From: Treponema sp.
Lineage (GTDB): Bacteria > Spirochaetota > Spirochaetia > Treponematales > Treponemataceae
Length of the DNA: 40,926 bases
Direction: 5' to 3'
Assembly: GCA_012519415.1 (NCBI GenBank)
Contig: JAAYQG010000144.1
Span: 1 to 40,926, forward strand
The notes under the pieces were generated by a model, which had not been told where the DNA came from, ran no database searches, and was given only the letters and a program-made list of their open reading frames with translations. Of this stretch, positions 33,064 through 40,926 are shown piece after piece. Position 1 is the stretch's first letter. Every line of letters begins with the position of its first letter. The translations under genes and the position numbers were made by a program.

Positions 33064-34425
33064 CTATTTTCCTTGTGTTAAGATAAACGAAATGTTGATT
33101 GGAATAATTGTTTCTTCGTTAACCCAGCCCATTTTTCGACCATCATATTCAATTAAAGCCCAGTTTCCGACTTTTTTGACAACGTTAATTCTTGTTCCGG
33201 CTGTCAACTCGCCAGCAACCAAAGATTCTGCATCTGGAACAGTGCAGATTTCCCCACCTGTAAAAATTCCTGGAATATGCCGGTAATCTCTTGTGTAATG
33301 AACTCCGCGCACAAGACAAAGGAGTCCAACCAAAAACAGGAGAAAAGAACGAATTTTTTTGTGCTGTATTTTTAAAATTAAAGAACTAATGAGAAAAAGA
33401 AATGTAATAGAAATCCACAAAATAAGTAAAAATTGAGGATTTTCATCCGGAGTATCATGCAACTCAAGCTGATTTTCCAAAATCTTGCGCTGTTCTCTTG
33501 TATCGGATTTGAATAAAGCTTCATGTTCTTTTGCACGAAGTTCAGCTAGTTGAACAAGCAAAGGTTTTAATTCTTCAGCTGAAGCTTTTCGAGCTTTAAT
33601 TGCTTTAGATGATTTAGCATTTGGAGAACTTGTTGATGTTTCCTCGCTAAAAGCTTTTGAAAAAATAGAATCTTCATTTTGCGTAAGCTTTGCGTCAATG
33701 GAATTTGAGGGAATAACATTAACAAAAATTTCGGGTGCTTTAATAAACTGAACTTCGCCGTTGGTGCCTGTTACTTCAAGCTCTGCTTTTGGAAGGCTAA
33801 GCTTTCCTTCTTCAAGCGGAATCCACTGATAAACAGCGGCAGTTTCACCATTAGCAAAATCCGCATTTTCATCAAAGGAAAGAATCATTGCTGTTTTTCT
33901 TGAAATTGCGGCATGTTCATCTAAGGGAACATCAAAACGTTCTATAGAAGAAACATAGCGAATTTTTAAATTGAGCTCTATCGGTAAAGTGCATTGAATT
34001 TCATTTTCGGAATTAAAATCCCAAAAAACTTCTGCTGTTTTTAGTTTTGCATTTTCAGATACTTCGATAGTGGGGATATCAATTGTGTGTTTTTTTTGTC
34101 CTATTTTTACAATAAGAGGCGGCAACTTAAATGAGCCTGATTCATCAAAAATAAAAACGGATTCAATAATTACATCAGAAGAATTTTGAGGATCAACATA
34201 TTTTTTAAGCAACATTCGGCGAACATTTTCTGACGGTTCATCGAAAGAATAATTCACTTTTTTTAGAGTAGTTTCTGTAATGCGCACTTTTACAATAACT
34301 TCTTCGCCTTTTTTTACATTCGTTTCAAAGCTTTCAAGAGATGTTGTCGTTGCAGCAAAAGTAAAAACTGCACAAAAAATTAAAATGCAAATAATTGCGG
34401 CTTTTTTAAAAAAAACTAAGTTCAT
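33064..34425 (-). CDS. batD: BatD-like protein with C-terminal SH3-like domain
   Basis: Signal peptide, BatD-type beta domains, C-terminal TM segments, then AGTRINVVKKVGNWALIEYDGRKMGWVNEETI (bacterial SH3). Follows batA/batBC. Confidence 0.75.
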   Translation of the reverse strand: MNLVFFKKAAIICILIFCAVFTFAATTTSLESFETNVKKGEEVIVKVRITETTLKKVNYSFDEPSENVRRMLLKKYVDPQNSSDVIIESVFIFDESGSFKLPPLIVKIGQKKHTIDIPTIEVSENAKLKTAEVFWDFNSENEIQCTLPIELNLKIRYVSSIERFDVPLDEHAAISRKTAMILSFDENADFANGETAAVYQWIPLEEGKLSLPKAELEVTGTNGEVQFIKAPEIFVNVIPSNSIDAKLTQNEDSIFSKAFSEETSTSSPNAKSSKAIKARKASAEELKPLLVQLAELRAKEHEALFKSDTREQRKILENQLELHDTPDENPQFLLILWISITFLFLISSLILKIQHKKIRSFLLFLVGLLCLVRGVHYTRDYRHIPGIFTGGEICTVPDAESLVAGELTAGTRINVVKKVGNWALIEYDGRKMGWVNEETIIPINISFILTQGK

Positions 34426-34454
34426 TTTTTTTTCACTTTCTTTTATAAAGCAAT

Positions 34455-36107
34455 TTAATAATCCAAAATATCCGATTTTTCTTGAGGTTCGCTTTTCCAT
34501 TGTTTATTATCATTCTCCTGCATCATTGAAAAAATAGTGTCTTGCATAGAACTTCCTTCTGTTTGTTGAAAAGGTTGTAGTTCCGATTGTGCGGTTTTAG
34601 ATTGAACTTCAATCTGCGACATTGCAAGTTCCAAATTTATTTTTGCATTAATCTGACTGTTATCAATTAAAAGTGCTTGCTTAAAAAATTCAGCTGCTTT
34701 ATTAAAATCTCCTTGCTGGTAAGAAACAATTCCGCTGTTATAAAACGCACCAAAACGAACTAGCGGTGGAATATCGTTGCCTGTAAGATTTTCGAGCTGA
34801 TTAAGCGTAGCATTTTTCTCGTTTAACATCAAATATGATACAGCAAGCCCATATTGTGCATAAATCTTCGCCATAGAATCTTGCTGTTGAACCGATATTT
34901 CTCGTGCTTCAAGAAAATCAGCCGAAGCTTCTTGATAATCTTCTTGAACCCAATTAATTACACCTTTTAAAATATTAAATGACGCTTTGTTCTTTTCTGA
35001 ACAAGAAGTAAACAAAAGTGCACACAAAAAAACGCCGGAAAATTTTAGCAATGTTCTTTTTGCATTAAAACGCATAACAAAAAGCCCTGCGCAAAAACAA
35101 ATTATCGCTAAAAATGCAAAAAAACTTTGACGACGAACGGGTTTTGTTTCATAAAGTGTAAGTGAGCCGCTTTGCGTTTTTTCATTTGAAAAAAGCACAC
35201 CGTTAAGAACTGTCAACGCAGAACCAATATTAACCGCATTTACATAAGAAGCTTTTATGTTAAAAGAATCTCCATGTCGGCGTTTTACTTGTTTTGTAGC
35301 ATCTTCGCAAATTTTTTGCATTTTAGCTTCTCTAAGTGCTGTTTTCGCTTTTCTCTCTCCATCGCCTGTAATAATTTCTGTTTCAGCAACAGAGCCGAAA
35401 CCGACAATAAAAACAGGAATTCCTTGTTCTAAAGAATTTTCAAGAGCAGCTTTTAATGTTTCTTCCGTTTCATCTCCGTCTGTAAAAAGCACAATCGCTG
35501 CAGAAAGACTTGTGTTTTTTGCAAAAGACCGTAGAGCCGTTTCAATACCTGCACCAAGATTAGAACCGGCAGAAGTAAGTAACGTCGGCGAAAGGTTTTC
35601 AAGCAACGATTGAATCACTGTAAAGTCATCTGTTTGTGGAACAGTAAGAACGCCAGAACCTTTTGCAAGTACAACAGAAACAGAAGCATCTTTCATACGA
35701 CTTAACAACGCATAAGCATATTTAGAAGCCGAATAAAGTCTTGTTGTTCCGTCCGGCATATCGTCCGCATTCATACTGTAAGAAACATCAAATACAAAAG
35801 CAACAGAATTTCCGGTTATTTGCATTGTTTCAAGACGGCTTCCAAAGCTTGGATCTGCTGCGGCAATTACAAGAAAAATAAATCCAAAAGACCAAAAAAT
35901 ACCTCTAAAGACAATTTTCTTTTTTAAAAGCTGAACTGATTCAATATATTTTTTCTTTGCATTTTTTTCAATATTTGTAATTTTCTTTTGTTTTTCTGTG
36001 ATATTTAGAGCAGAAAGGAGTAAATGCGCTCGCATGGCAACAATAATCCATGCGAGTGGTAACGCTAAAAGAGTATATAATACAACAGGATACTCAAATT
36101 TGAACAT
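34455..36107 (-). CDS. batB: VWA plus TPR protein (BatB-BatC fusion)
   Basis: MIDAS DVSYS in VAFVFDVSYSMNADDM; C-terminal TPR region (GAFYNSGIVSYQQGDFNKAAEFFKQALLIDNSQINAKINLELA). Confidence 0.87.
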   Translation of the reverse strand: MFKFEYPVVLYTLLALPLAWIIVAMRAHLLLSALNITEKQKKITNIEKNAKKKYIESVQLLKKKIVFRGIFWSFGFIFLVIAAADPSFGSRLETMQITGNSVAFVFDVSYSMNADDMPDGTTRLYSASKYAYALLSRMKDASVSVVLAKGSGVLTVPQTDDFTVIQSLLENLSPTLLTSAGSNLGAGIETALRSFAKNTSLSAAIVLFTDGDETEETLKAALENSLEQGIPVFIVGFGSVAETEIITGDGERKAKTALREAKMQKICEDATKQVKRRHGDSFNIKASYVNAVNIGSALTVLNGVLFSNEKTQSGSLTLYETKPVRRQSFFAFLAIICFCAGLFVMRFNAKRTLLKFSGVFLCALLFTSCSEKNKASFNILKGVINWVQEDYQEASADFLEAREISVQQQDSMAKIYAQYGLAVSYLMLNEKNATLNQLENLTGNDIPPLVRFGAFYNSGIVSYQQGDFNKAAEFFKQALLIDNSQINAKINLELAMSQIEVQSKTAQSELQPFQQTEGSSMQDTIFSMMQENDNKQWKSEPQEKSDILDY

Positions 36108-36108
36108 T

Positions 36109-37107
36109 TCAAACCTCTTTCATGCAACAGCGATAAAGTAGCCATGCAAAAATAATCAGTCCCAAAGCAATCCACAAGCATACTGAACCATAAGATTTAT
36201 TCACGTTTATCATTCTAAAACTTTGAGCTACATCTTGCTTTTTTACAATTTCTGCAAGACTGTTTGATAAAGTAGCAGTATTTTCTGCACCAAAATATGC
36301 TCCTCCAGAAAGTTGTGCTAAATTTATTAGCTTGGTTTCATCAAAAGAAGAATCCAAATAACCAGATTTAACTGTATTTGTAACAGGATCAACATATTCT
36401 ACGGGCACCATTCCTTTTGTGCCGATTCCAACTATAAAAAGATTAATTCCAAAACTATTTGCTAATTTTGCAGCAGTATTAGGATGAATTTCGCCAGCAT
36501 TATTTTCACCGTCTGTAATAAGCACAATACATTTTTTCGGAGCTTTTGTCTGTGCAATATGATAAACAGCTGTGCTCAAACCTGTTCCAATAGCTGTGCC
36601 GTCCCCTAATTCGCCAATAACAAGAGAATTTAATCTATCGATAAAAGATTTATGGTCAACTGTAACAGGTACGATTAAAGCTGCATCTAAAGAAAGAGCA
36701 ACAAGCCCAAAAGAAGCACCGTTTGTTTTTTGAACAATTTGCATTATCGTTTCTTTTGCAATTTCCAGTCTATTTTCATTTTGCATATCGCGGGCTGCCA
36801 TAGATGGACTTGTATCAATTACAAACATTATTTCAGTTCCGCGACTTGTGTAAACTTTTTTTTGATGTGACACGACGGGTGAACAAATTGCAATAATAGT
36901 AAGAATAAGTGCCGATATTGTTGCAAAATACGCCAAAAAAAACACAAATCGAATACGTTTTGATGAAAAGCTGAAAGTTTTGCCGCCCCAATCGCTTAAA
37001 ACAAGCGGCAATGTAAACAATTTAAAAATGCCAAAATGGCGCAGCACAAAATATAGAGGCAAAAGCAGAAGCAGTAAAAGCCCCGCAGGATATTCAAAAT
37101 GAAACAT
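36109..37107 (-). CDS. batA: VWA-domain membrane protein BatA
   Basis: MIDAS DTSPS in IMFVIDTSPSMAARD; GDGTAIGTGLSTAV; flanking TM segments. Confidence 0.9.
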   Translation of the reverse strand: MFHFEYPAGLLLLLLLPLYFVLRHFGIFKLFTLPLVLSDWGGKTFSFSSKRIRFVFFLAYFATISALILTIIAICSPVVSHQKKVYTSRGTEIMFVIDTSPSMAARDMQNENRLEIAKETIMQIVQKTNGASFGLVALSLDAALIVPVTVDHKSFIDRLNSLVIGELGDGTAIGTGLSTAVYHIAQTKAPKKCIVLITDGENNAGEIHPNTAAKLANSFGINLFIVGIGTKGMVPVEYVDPVTNTVKSGYLDSSFDETKLINLAQLSGGAYFGAENTATLSNSLAEIVKKQDVAQSFRMINVNKSYGSVCLWIALGLIIFAWLLYRCCMKEV

Positions 37108-37111
37108 TTTT

Positions 37112-37285
37112 CTCCCATAAAAAGTCAATGAGGAAGTTTCAACTTCCGAATTGAGTTTTTAGCGCACTTTCGCAATGAAATGAGAAAGTGCAGTGAATAA
37201 ACAAGTTTGCGACGCAAACTTGGGAACGAAAACTTTGACGCTATTTCCGGCAAAGTTTTCGTTAGCCACTCCCATAAAAAGTCAA
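37112..37285. repeat. Multi-hairpin array bounded by 17-bp direct repeats
   Basis: CTCCCATAAAAAGTCAA at 37112-37128 and 37269-37285; inverted repeats at 37133-37146, 37164-37191, 37202-37222 and 37227-37261, read directly. Confidence 0.9.
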
Positions 37286-37311
37286 CAAGCAAGGCGACTT
37301 TCTATATCAAA

Positions 37312-38421
37312 TTACATAGCAACAGACAAAGCCTGTTCAGGAAGATTCATTGGTTTATAAGTTCCAATCATCCTTGCTGAATCAAACTCTGTTTTTGCAG
37401 TGAGCAACGCCCATACAATTTCTGCTACTTTTCTGGCTCCGGAAATTATTGATTTTCCAGAACCTTTGTTTTTTTTCATATATTCATAACGTTGCATCAT
37501 TCTCCAAGACTTGGTATCCTTGCAACGTCTCATTCCCATAAACAACTGTACGAATGCAGTTCTCAACTCAACAGGTCCATGTCTAGTTATACTTCCATGA
37601 TGAACAGTCTCATTAGAATCCCTGACTTTTGGGACAAGTCCACTAAAGGATGCATATTTCTTTGAATTTGAAAATCTCGAAATATCCTCTGTGTATGCCC
37701 TTATAATCCATGCTGTGATTTTTCCACAGCCTCGAATTGTCAAAAGCAGTTTTACCATATCATCATCTTTTGTCAGTTCTTCCAGTTGCTTTTCGATTAT
37801 CTTTATCTTTTCTGCAAAAGTATCTATAATATCAAGCATCAGTTTTACTGATTGTGCCTCGAGCACGTAGTCGTTATTCGACTCAAGGGCGTCCAGAACC
37901 TTCTGGCGCCCTTTCTTACTTTGTAAGCTTCTGGGCTCATCTGACAAGCCTAAACTTACCAAAAGTGCATGTATTTCATTTTTCTGCCCAACTTGAGCAC
38001 GAACAAGTCTTTCACGTGACTTTATAAGGCGTCTCATGTTTTCTGTTTCTTTACTGCACAGATAACTCTGTGGAAGTTTATAGTCTTTTAGAAACTCTGA
38101 TAAAGTTGCCGCATCATGCTTGTCGGTCTTTGATACAGATTCATTTATTACCTTAAACTTCACTGTGTTTACTACAATCACTTCTGCTCCAGCTTTTTCC
38201 ATCTGATTCTTGAAATGTTTTGTGTTTCCTGTAGATTCAACAGCCAACTTTACAACTGCTCCCGTTGCCTTATAAGTCCTGATTCTTTTGCAAAACTCAG
38301 CGTATCCTATTTCTGTTGTAGGATACATCCTGATTTCGTTCATGGACTCAATCTTTTCTTCTGTTCTTACATGAACTGTAAACTGTGTTTTGTGTAAATC
38401 AACACCAACGTAAAATGTCAT
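37312..38421 (-). CDS. IS110-family transposase (DEDD RuvC-like domain plus IS116/IS110/IS902 domain)
   Basis: VGVDLHKTQFTVHV, LAVESTGN, KTDKHDAATLSEFL; C-terminal LLTIRGCGKITAWIIRAYTEDISRFSNSKKYASFSGLVP ... HHGSITRHGPVELRTAFVQ. 369 aa, intact. Confidence 0.97.
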   Translation of the reverse strand: MTFYVGVDLHKTQFTVHVRTEEKIESMNEIRMYPTTEIGYAEFCKRIRTYKATGAVVKLAVESTGNTKHFKNQMEKAGAEVIVVNTVKFKVINESVSKTDKHDAATLSEFLKDYKLPQSYLCSKETENMRRLIKSRERLVRAQVGQKNEIHALLVSLGLSDEPRSLQSKKGRQKVLDALESNNDYVLEAQSVKLMLDIIDTFAEKIKIIEKQLEELTKDDDMVKLLLTIRGCGKITAWIIRAYTEDISRFSNSKKYASFSGLVPKVRDSNETVHHGSITRHGPVELRTAFVQLFMGMRRCKDTKSWRMMQRYEYMKKNKGSGKSIISGARKVAEIVWALLTAKTEFDSARMIGTYKPMNLPEQALSVAM

Positions 38422-38661
38422 TTTGACCTCCGTATGATTTTGTGCGGAAAGTCTAATAGGTTATGTGTTCCATTCTGCTTGAAGCTTCGCTGCAGTTACC
38501 CATTCAGTCCTCAAAGGACTACTTTATGATGCGGCTGATAGCTCTTCATTCTCCCATCCAGAGGTCATGCCTCTACTAAAAATGCCGAACTAACGCCTGG
38601 TTTCCGCTAAATCACTTTAGCATATCACATATCCTCTTGCTCGTTTGCTTTTTTATCACGC
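38422..38661 (-). ncRNA. Candidate IS110 bridge RNA region (5' non-coding end of the element)
   Basis: Hairpins on this segment: GCTAAA-N4-TTTAGC (38606-38621), AGAGG-N5-CCTCT (38560-38574), AGTCCT-N3-AGGACT (38506-38520), CTGC...GCAG (38475-38495). The position upstream of the transposase matches bridge RNA in IS110-group elements. Confidence 0.55.
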
Positions 38662-39125
38662 CTCCCATAACATAACTATAACGCCATTTTCCATATATTT
38701 CATTATTTTTCACTGCTGTCTAAAATAAATAGACTTTTTAAAGCCGATTTCTGTGATATTTGTTAATTACACTCATAAATCAATATAACATAAGGAAATC
38801 GGATATGAATAAATGAGCCACTTGCAAAAGTCTAAAAAAGCAAGGTAAGGTACTAAAAAAAGTTTCCAAATGTTGTAAAATTTGATTGAAAAAAAACAAA
38901 CAACAAAAGAAAACTTAGTATGAATAATTTAATACAAAGCATAGATGAATGACATCACACAATTTTTTACCACCGTTTGTTGTTTATTCTAATTTGAAAA
39001 CGTACCGACAAATAGCAATGGACAATAGTGATAGAGCTAGTTATTTAATTAATTTTTAATTATGGTGTATAAAACTTGATTTAATATATAATAATAACTA
39101 AAAACGTTTGCAGGAGGTCTGTTTT

Positions 39126-39953
39126 ATGAAAAAATTTTTTATTATTTTGTTTCTTGGATGCACATTTTTGTTTTGCGTCTTTTTGTATAGAAGAGCTGTA
39201 TCGGAAAGAAAGATAGCAAAATTATTTAAAGAATCATCTTCATGTAACAGGCTTCCTTTTACGTTGGATTTTCCTAACTCCAGATTAAAACCTGTAGTTA
39301 GGCTGAAACTGAACAACCAGTATTTTTATATGGCAGTAGATACAGGTACTCCTAGAAGCACCTTGTTCAAGAAAGGGGTAGCCAAACTGGAAAAAGAAAT
39401 AAGCGTTGAAGATGATACCGTAACATATTGCGGAATTCATTTCTTTTTGGACAGGACGAATACTTATGCAGTTAACGTTGAATCACCGATAGATGGCTAT
39501 CTTGGGCTGGATTATCTAAGCAGATTCGGAGTAGTAAGCTTTGACTATATAAACAATGAAATAATCCTGCATGACGAAAGAAGTCTTGAGAACGGACTAC
39601 CGCTGTATGTCAAGCAGTGCTGCCATTTGAGCCATTTGTTTTGTGACTTTTCTGTAAACGGCAGAACTTACAGGGGTTGCATTGACACAGGATCTGACAG
39701 CTGTCTGTTTACCAAAGAAGTTTTCACGGACAACGGTTTTGGAGCAGATTCACACAACTATACGGTTGAAGAAATACTATTCGGAAATCAGAGGTATGAA
39801 AACGTATATTCCTTGCAGACAGACAATCCGGTCGTAAAGGTTAATGCCATTGCTTATAATTTTATGCTAGAGAATAATATATTGGGAGCACCTTTGTTCG
39901 TGCAGCATATTCTCAGCATTGACTTCAACAAGATGCAGTTTGAGGTTTTTTAG
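39126..39953 (+). CDS. Retropepsin-like aspartic protease with two DTG lobes and N-terminal membrane anchor/signal
   Basis: AVDTGTPRSTLF (DTG 39339-39347) with YLGLDYL; CIDTGSDSCLF (DTG 39684-39692) with ILGAPLF. AGGAGG ribosome site before ATG at 39126. Confidence 0.82.
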   Translation: MKKFFIILFLGCTFLFCVFLYRRAVSERKIAKLFKESSSCNRLPFTLDFPNSRLKPVVRLKLNNQYFYMAVDTGTPRSTLFKKGVAKLEKEISVEDDTVTYCGIHFFLDRTNTYAVNVESPIDGYLGLDYLSRFGVVSFDYINNEIILHDERSLENGLPLYVKQCCHLSHLFCDFSVNGRTYRGCIDTGSDSCLFTKEVFTDNGFGADSHNYTVEEILFGNQRYENVYSLQTDNPVVKVNAIAYNFMLENNILGAPLFVQHILSIDFNKMQFEVF

Positions 39954-39989
39954 GTTAATCCCAAAAAAGGTAAGCAAAGAGATTGTATA

Positions 39990-40130
39990 ATGAAATACTT
40001 CCAACAACTTGATATTACAGACTGTGGTGCTGCATGCATTGCAATGATAGCTTCGAACTTTGGTAGACATCTTTCTATCGCAGAAGTGCGTGCAGCAAGG
40101 TATCAATTTCCTCAAGCAAAAAGGGAATAA
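39990..40130 (+). pseudogene. Truncated C39 peptidase domain (bacteriocin/peptide ABC exporter type)
   Basis: MKYFQQLDITDCGAACIAMIASNFGRHLSIAEVRAARYQFPQAKRE* matches the start of C39 domains (catalytic Cys in DCGAAC), then ends with no exporter domains following. Confidence 0.65.
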
Positions 40131-40359
40131 TTCCTGCTATACCGAAAAACATCGTAAATCGACGAAATCCGTTATGGTTATAATGAGCATTGAGAGTCTT
40201 TTTGTAATGTTTTATTGTAAAGTGCAATGGTATTCCAGTTTGTTTCCGGTGTTTTTCTGGTGTATAATCGACACGTAGCCTTTCTATAAAAGAAAAGGTG
40301 CGCCTCTTAGAAACGGAAATTATTACAATTGGTGTCTGATGTATAATGGATTTTAAAAA

Positions 40360-40902
40360 ATGAAAACAAAGAATTCTAAAGTCTTATGTATTTTACTGAT
40401 TTGCCTTGTCGGAATATCGGCATGTAAAAAAATCAATACAGAAGTCGAAAACGAAGTTAGTCCTAAAGAAATTTACTATGATATTGAGCGTATAAAAATA
40501 GATATATCATCCACTTATTCTGCAATTCGCGAGTTCTATGATCCCGCTCCCTTTGAGCAATTACAGGAAGAAGTCTTAGCCGGCAAACTTAGCCGTAAAG
40601 AAACGATATACCGACTAAAGCGGATTCTAAGCGATTACAAAATTATACATTTGGGTATTTCCCCGATTAGATATGAATTCAATAAAATTGCCCCTTTCAA
40701 ATTTTATTGTTTTGGAAGCAATTATTACGTAATTTCAGCCAATATAAAATACAGCAAATATCTTGGCTGGAAATTAAAAGGCATAGGGGGCTTGTCTGTT
40801 AGAGCTTTTTCGGCAGCAACCATATATAGAAGAAAAACAACTACTGAAAATAAAATACCCCAAAAAAGCATCAAAAAGGGCTTAAAAATGCATACATATT
40901 AA
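40360..40902 (+). CDS. Lipoprotein resembling the N-terminus of an S41-type peptidase, probably frameshifted
   Basis: Lipobox GISACKK; KLSRKETIYRLKRILSDYKIIHLGISP ... FKFYCFGSNYYVISANIKYSKYLGWKLKGIGGLSV resembles S41 N-terminal regions; after GIGGLSV the +1 frame (LELFRQQPYIEEKQLLKIKYP) fits better than the annotated one. Confidence 0.45.
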   Translation: MKTKNSKVLCILLICLVGISACKKINTEVENEVSPKEIYYDIERIKIDISSTYSAIREFYDPAPFEQLQEEVLAGKLSRKETIYRLKRILSDYKIIHLGISPIRYEFNKIAPFKFYCFGSNYYVISANIKYSKYLGWKLKGIGGLSVRAFSAATIYRRKTTTENKIPQKSIKKGLKMHTY

Positions 40903-40926
40903 AAAATATAGTATAATGACCCCACA

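Larger units (their letters stand above)
37269..38670 (-). mobile_element. IS110-family insertion sequence (ends approximate)
   Basis: Contains an intact IS110 transposase and a long structured 5' non-coding region; CTCCCATAA occurs at both proposed ends (37269-37277 and 38662-38670). Ends not proven. Confidence 0.7.

Noticed and set aside
38742-38805. CCGATTTC ... GAAATCGG inverted repeat right of the IS110 element as possible IS terminal inverted repeats
   Set aside because: IS110 elements generally lack terminal inverted repeats, both arms lie outside the inferred element, and 8 bp in AT-rich DNA is weak.
38920-38952. Short ORF MNNLIQSIDE* as a possible precursor peptide near the C39/aspartic protease locus
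   Set aside because: Only 10 codons, no convincing ribosome site, no core peptide; too little evidence.
40060-40278. 72-aa ORF downstream of the C39 fragment as an alternative gene
   Set aside because: No ribosome site, no similarity recognised, overlaps the C39-like frame; looks like decayed sequence.

Overview
AT-rich, densely coding chromosomal window. Protein content (Bat aerotolerance operon, many lipoprotein signals, A2M/PBP1c pair) looks like a host- or gut-associated spirochaete, probably Treponema-like; this is inference, since no rRNA is present. Positions 1-37,100 are mostly a conserved backbone: AraC regulator, GH31 glycosidase, alpha-2-macroglobulin with PBP1c, GH16 glucanase, EEP nuclease, DUF3160 with an exported MEMO-like protein, GroEL, HAD phosphatase, beta-propeller, heterodimeric ABC exporter, GH73 lipoprotein, RadC, XRE-cupin regulator, FeoA-FeoB fusion, Smr protein and a BatA/BatBC/BatD operon. 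Positions 37,100-40,926 are an accessory region: a multi-hairpin leader, an intact IS110-family element with a structured 5' non-coding end that is a candidate bridge RNA, an unusual two-DTG retropepsin-like protease, a truncated C39 peptidase fragment, and a probably frameshifted S41-like lipoprotein. The signals most worth following up are: (1) the IS110 non-coding end, where CTCCCAT occurs at both element junctions and inside the putative bridge RNA; (2) the hairpin array bounded by 17-bp direct repeats upstream of batA; (3) an exact 83-bp-period array of hairpin-bearing repeats plus a C8/G-quadruplex-prone tract upstream of feoAB; (4) the tandem two-lobe retropepsin next to C39 and S41 protease remnants.
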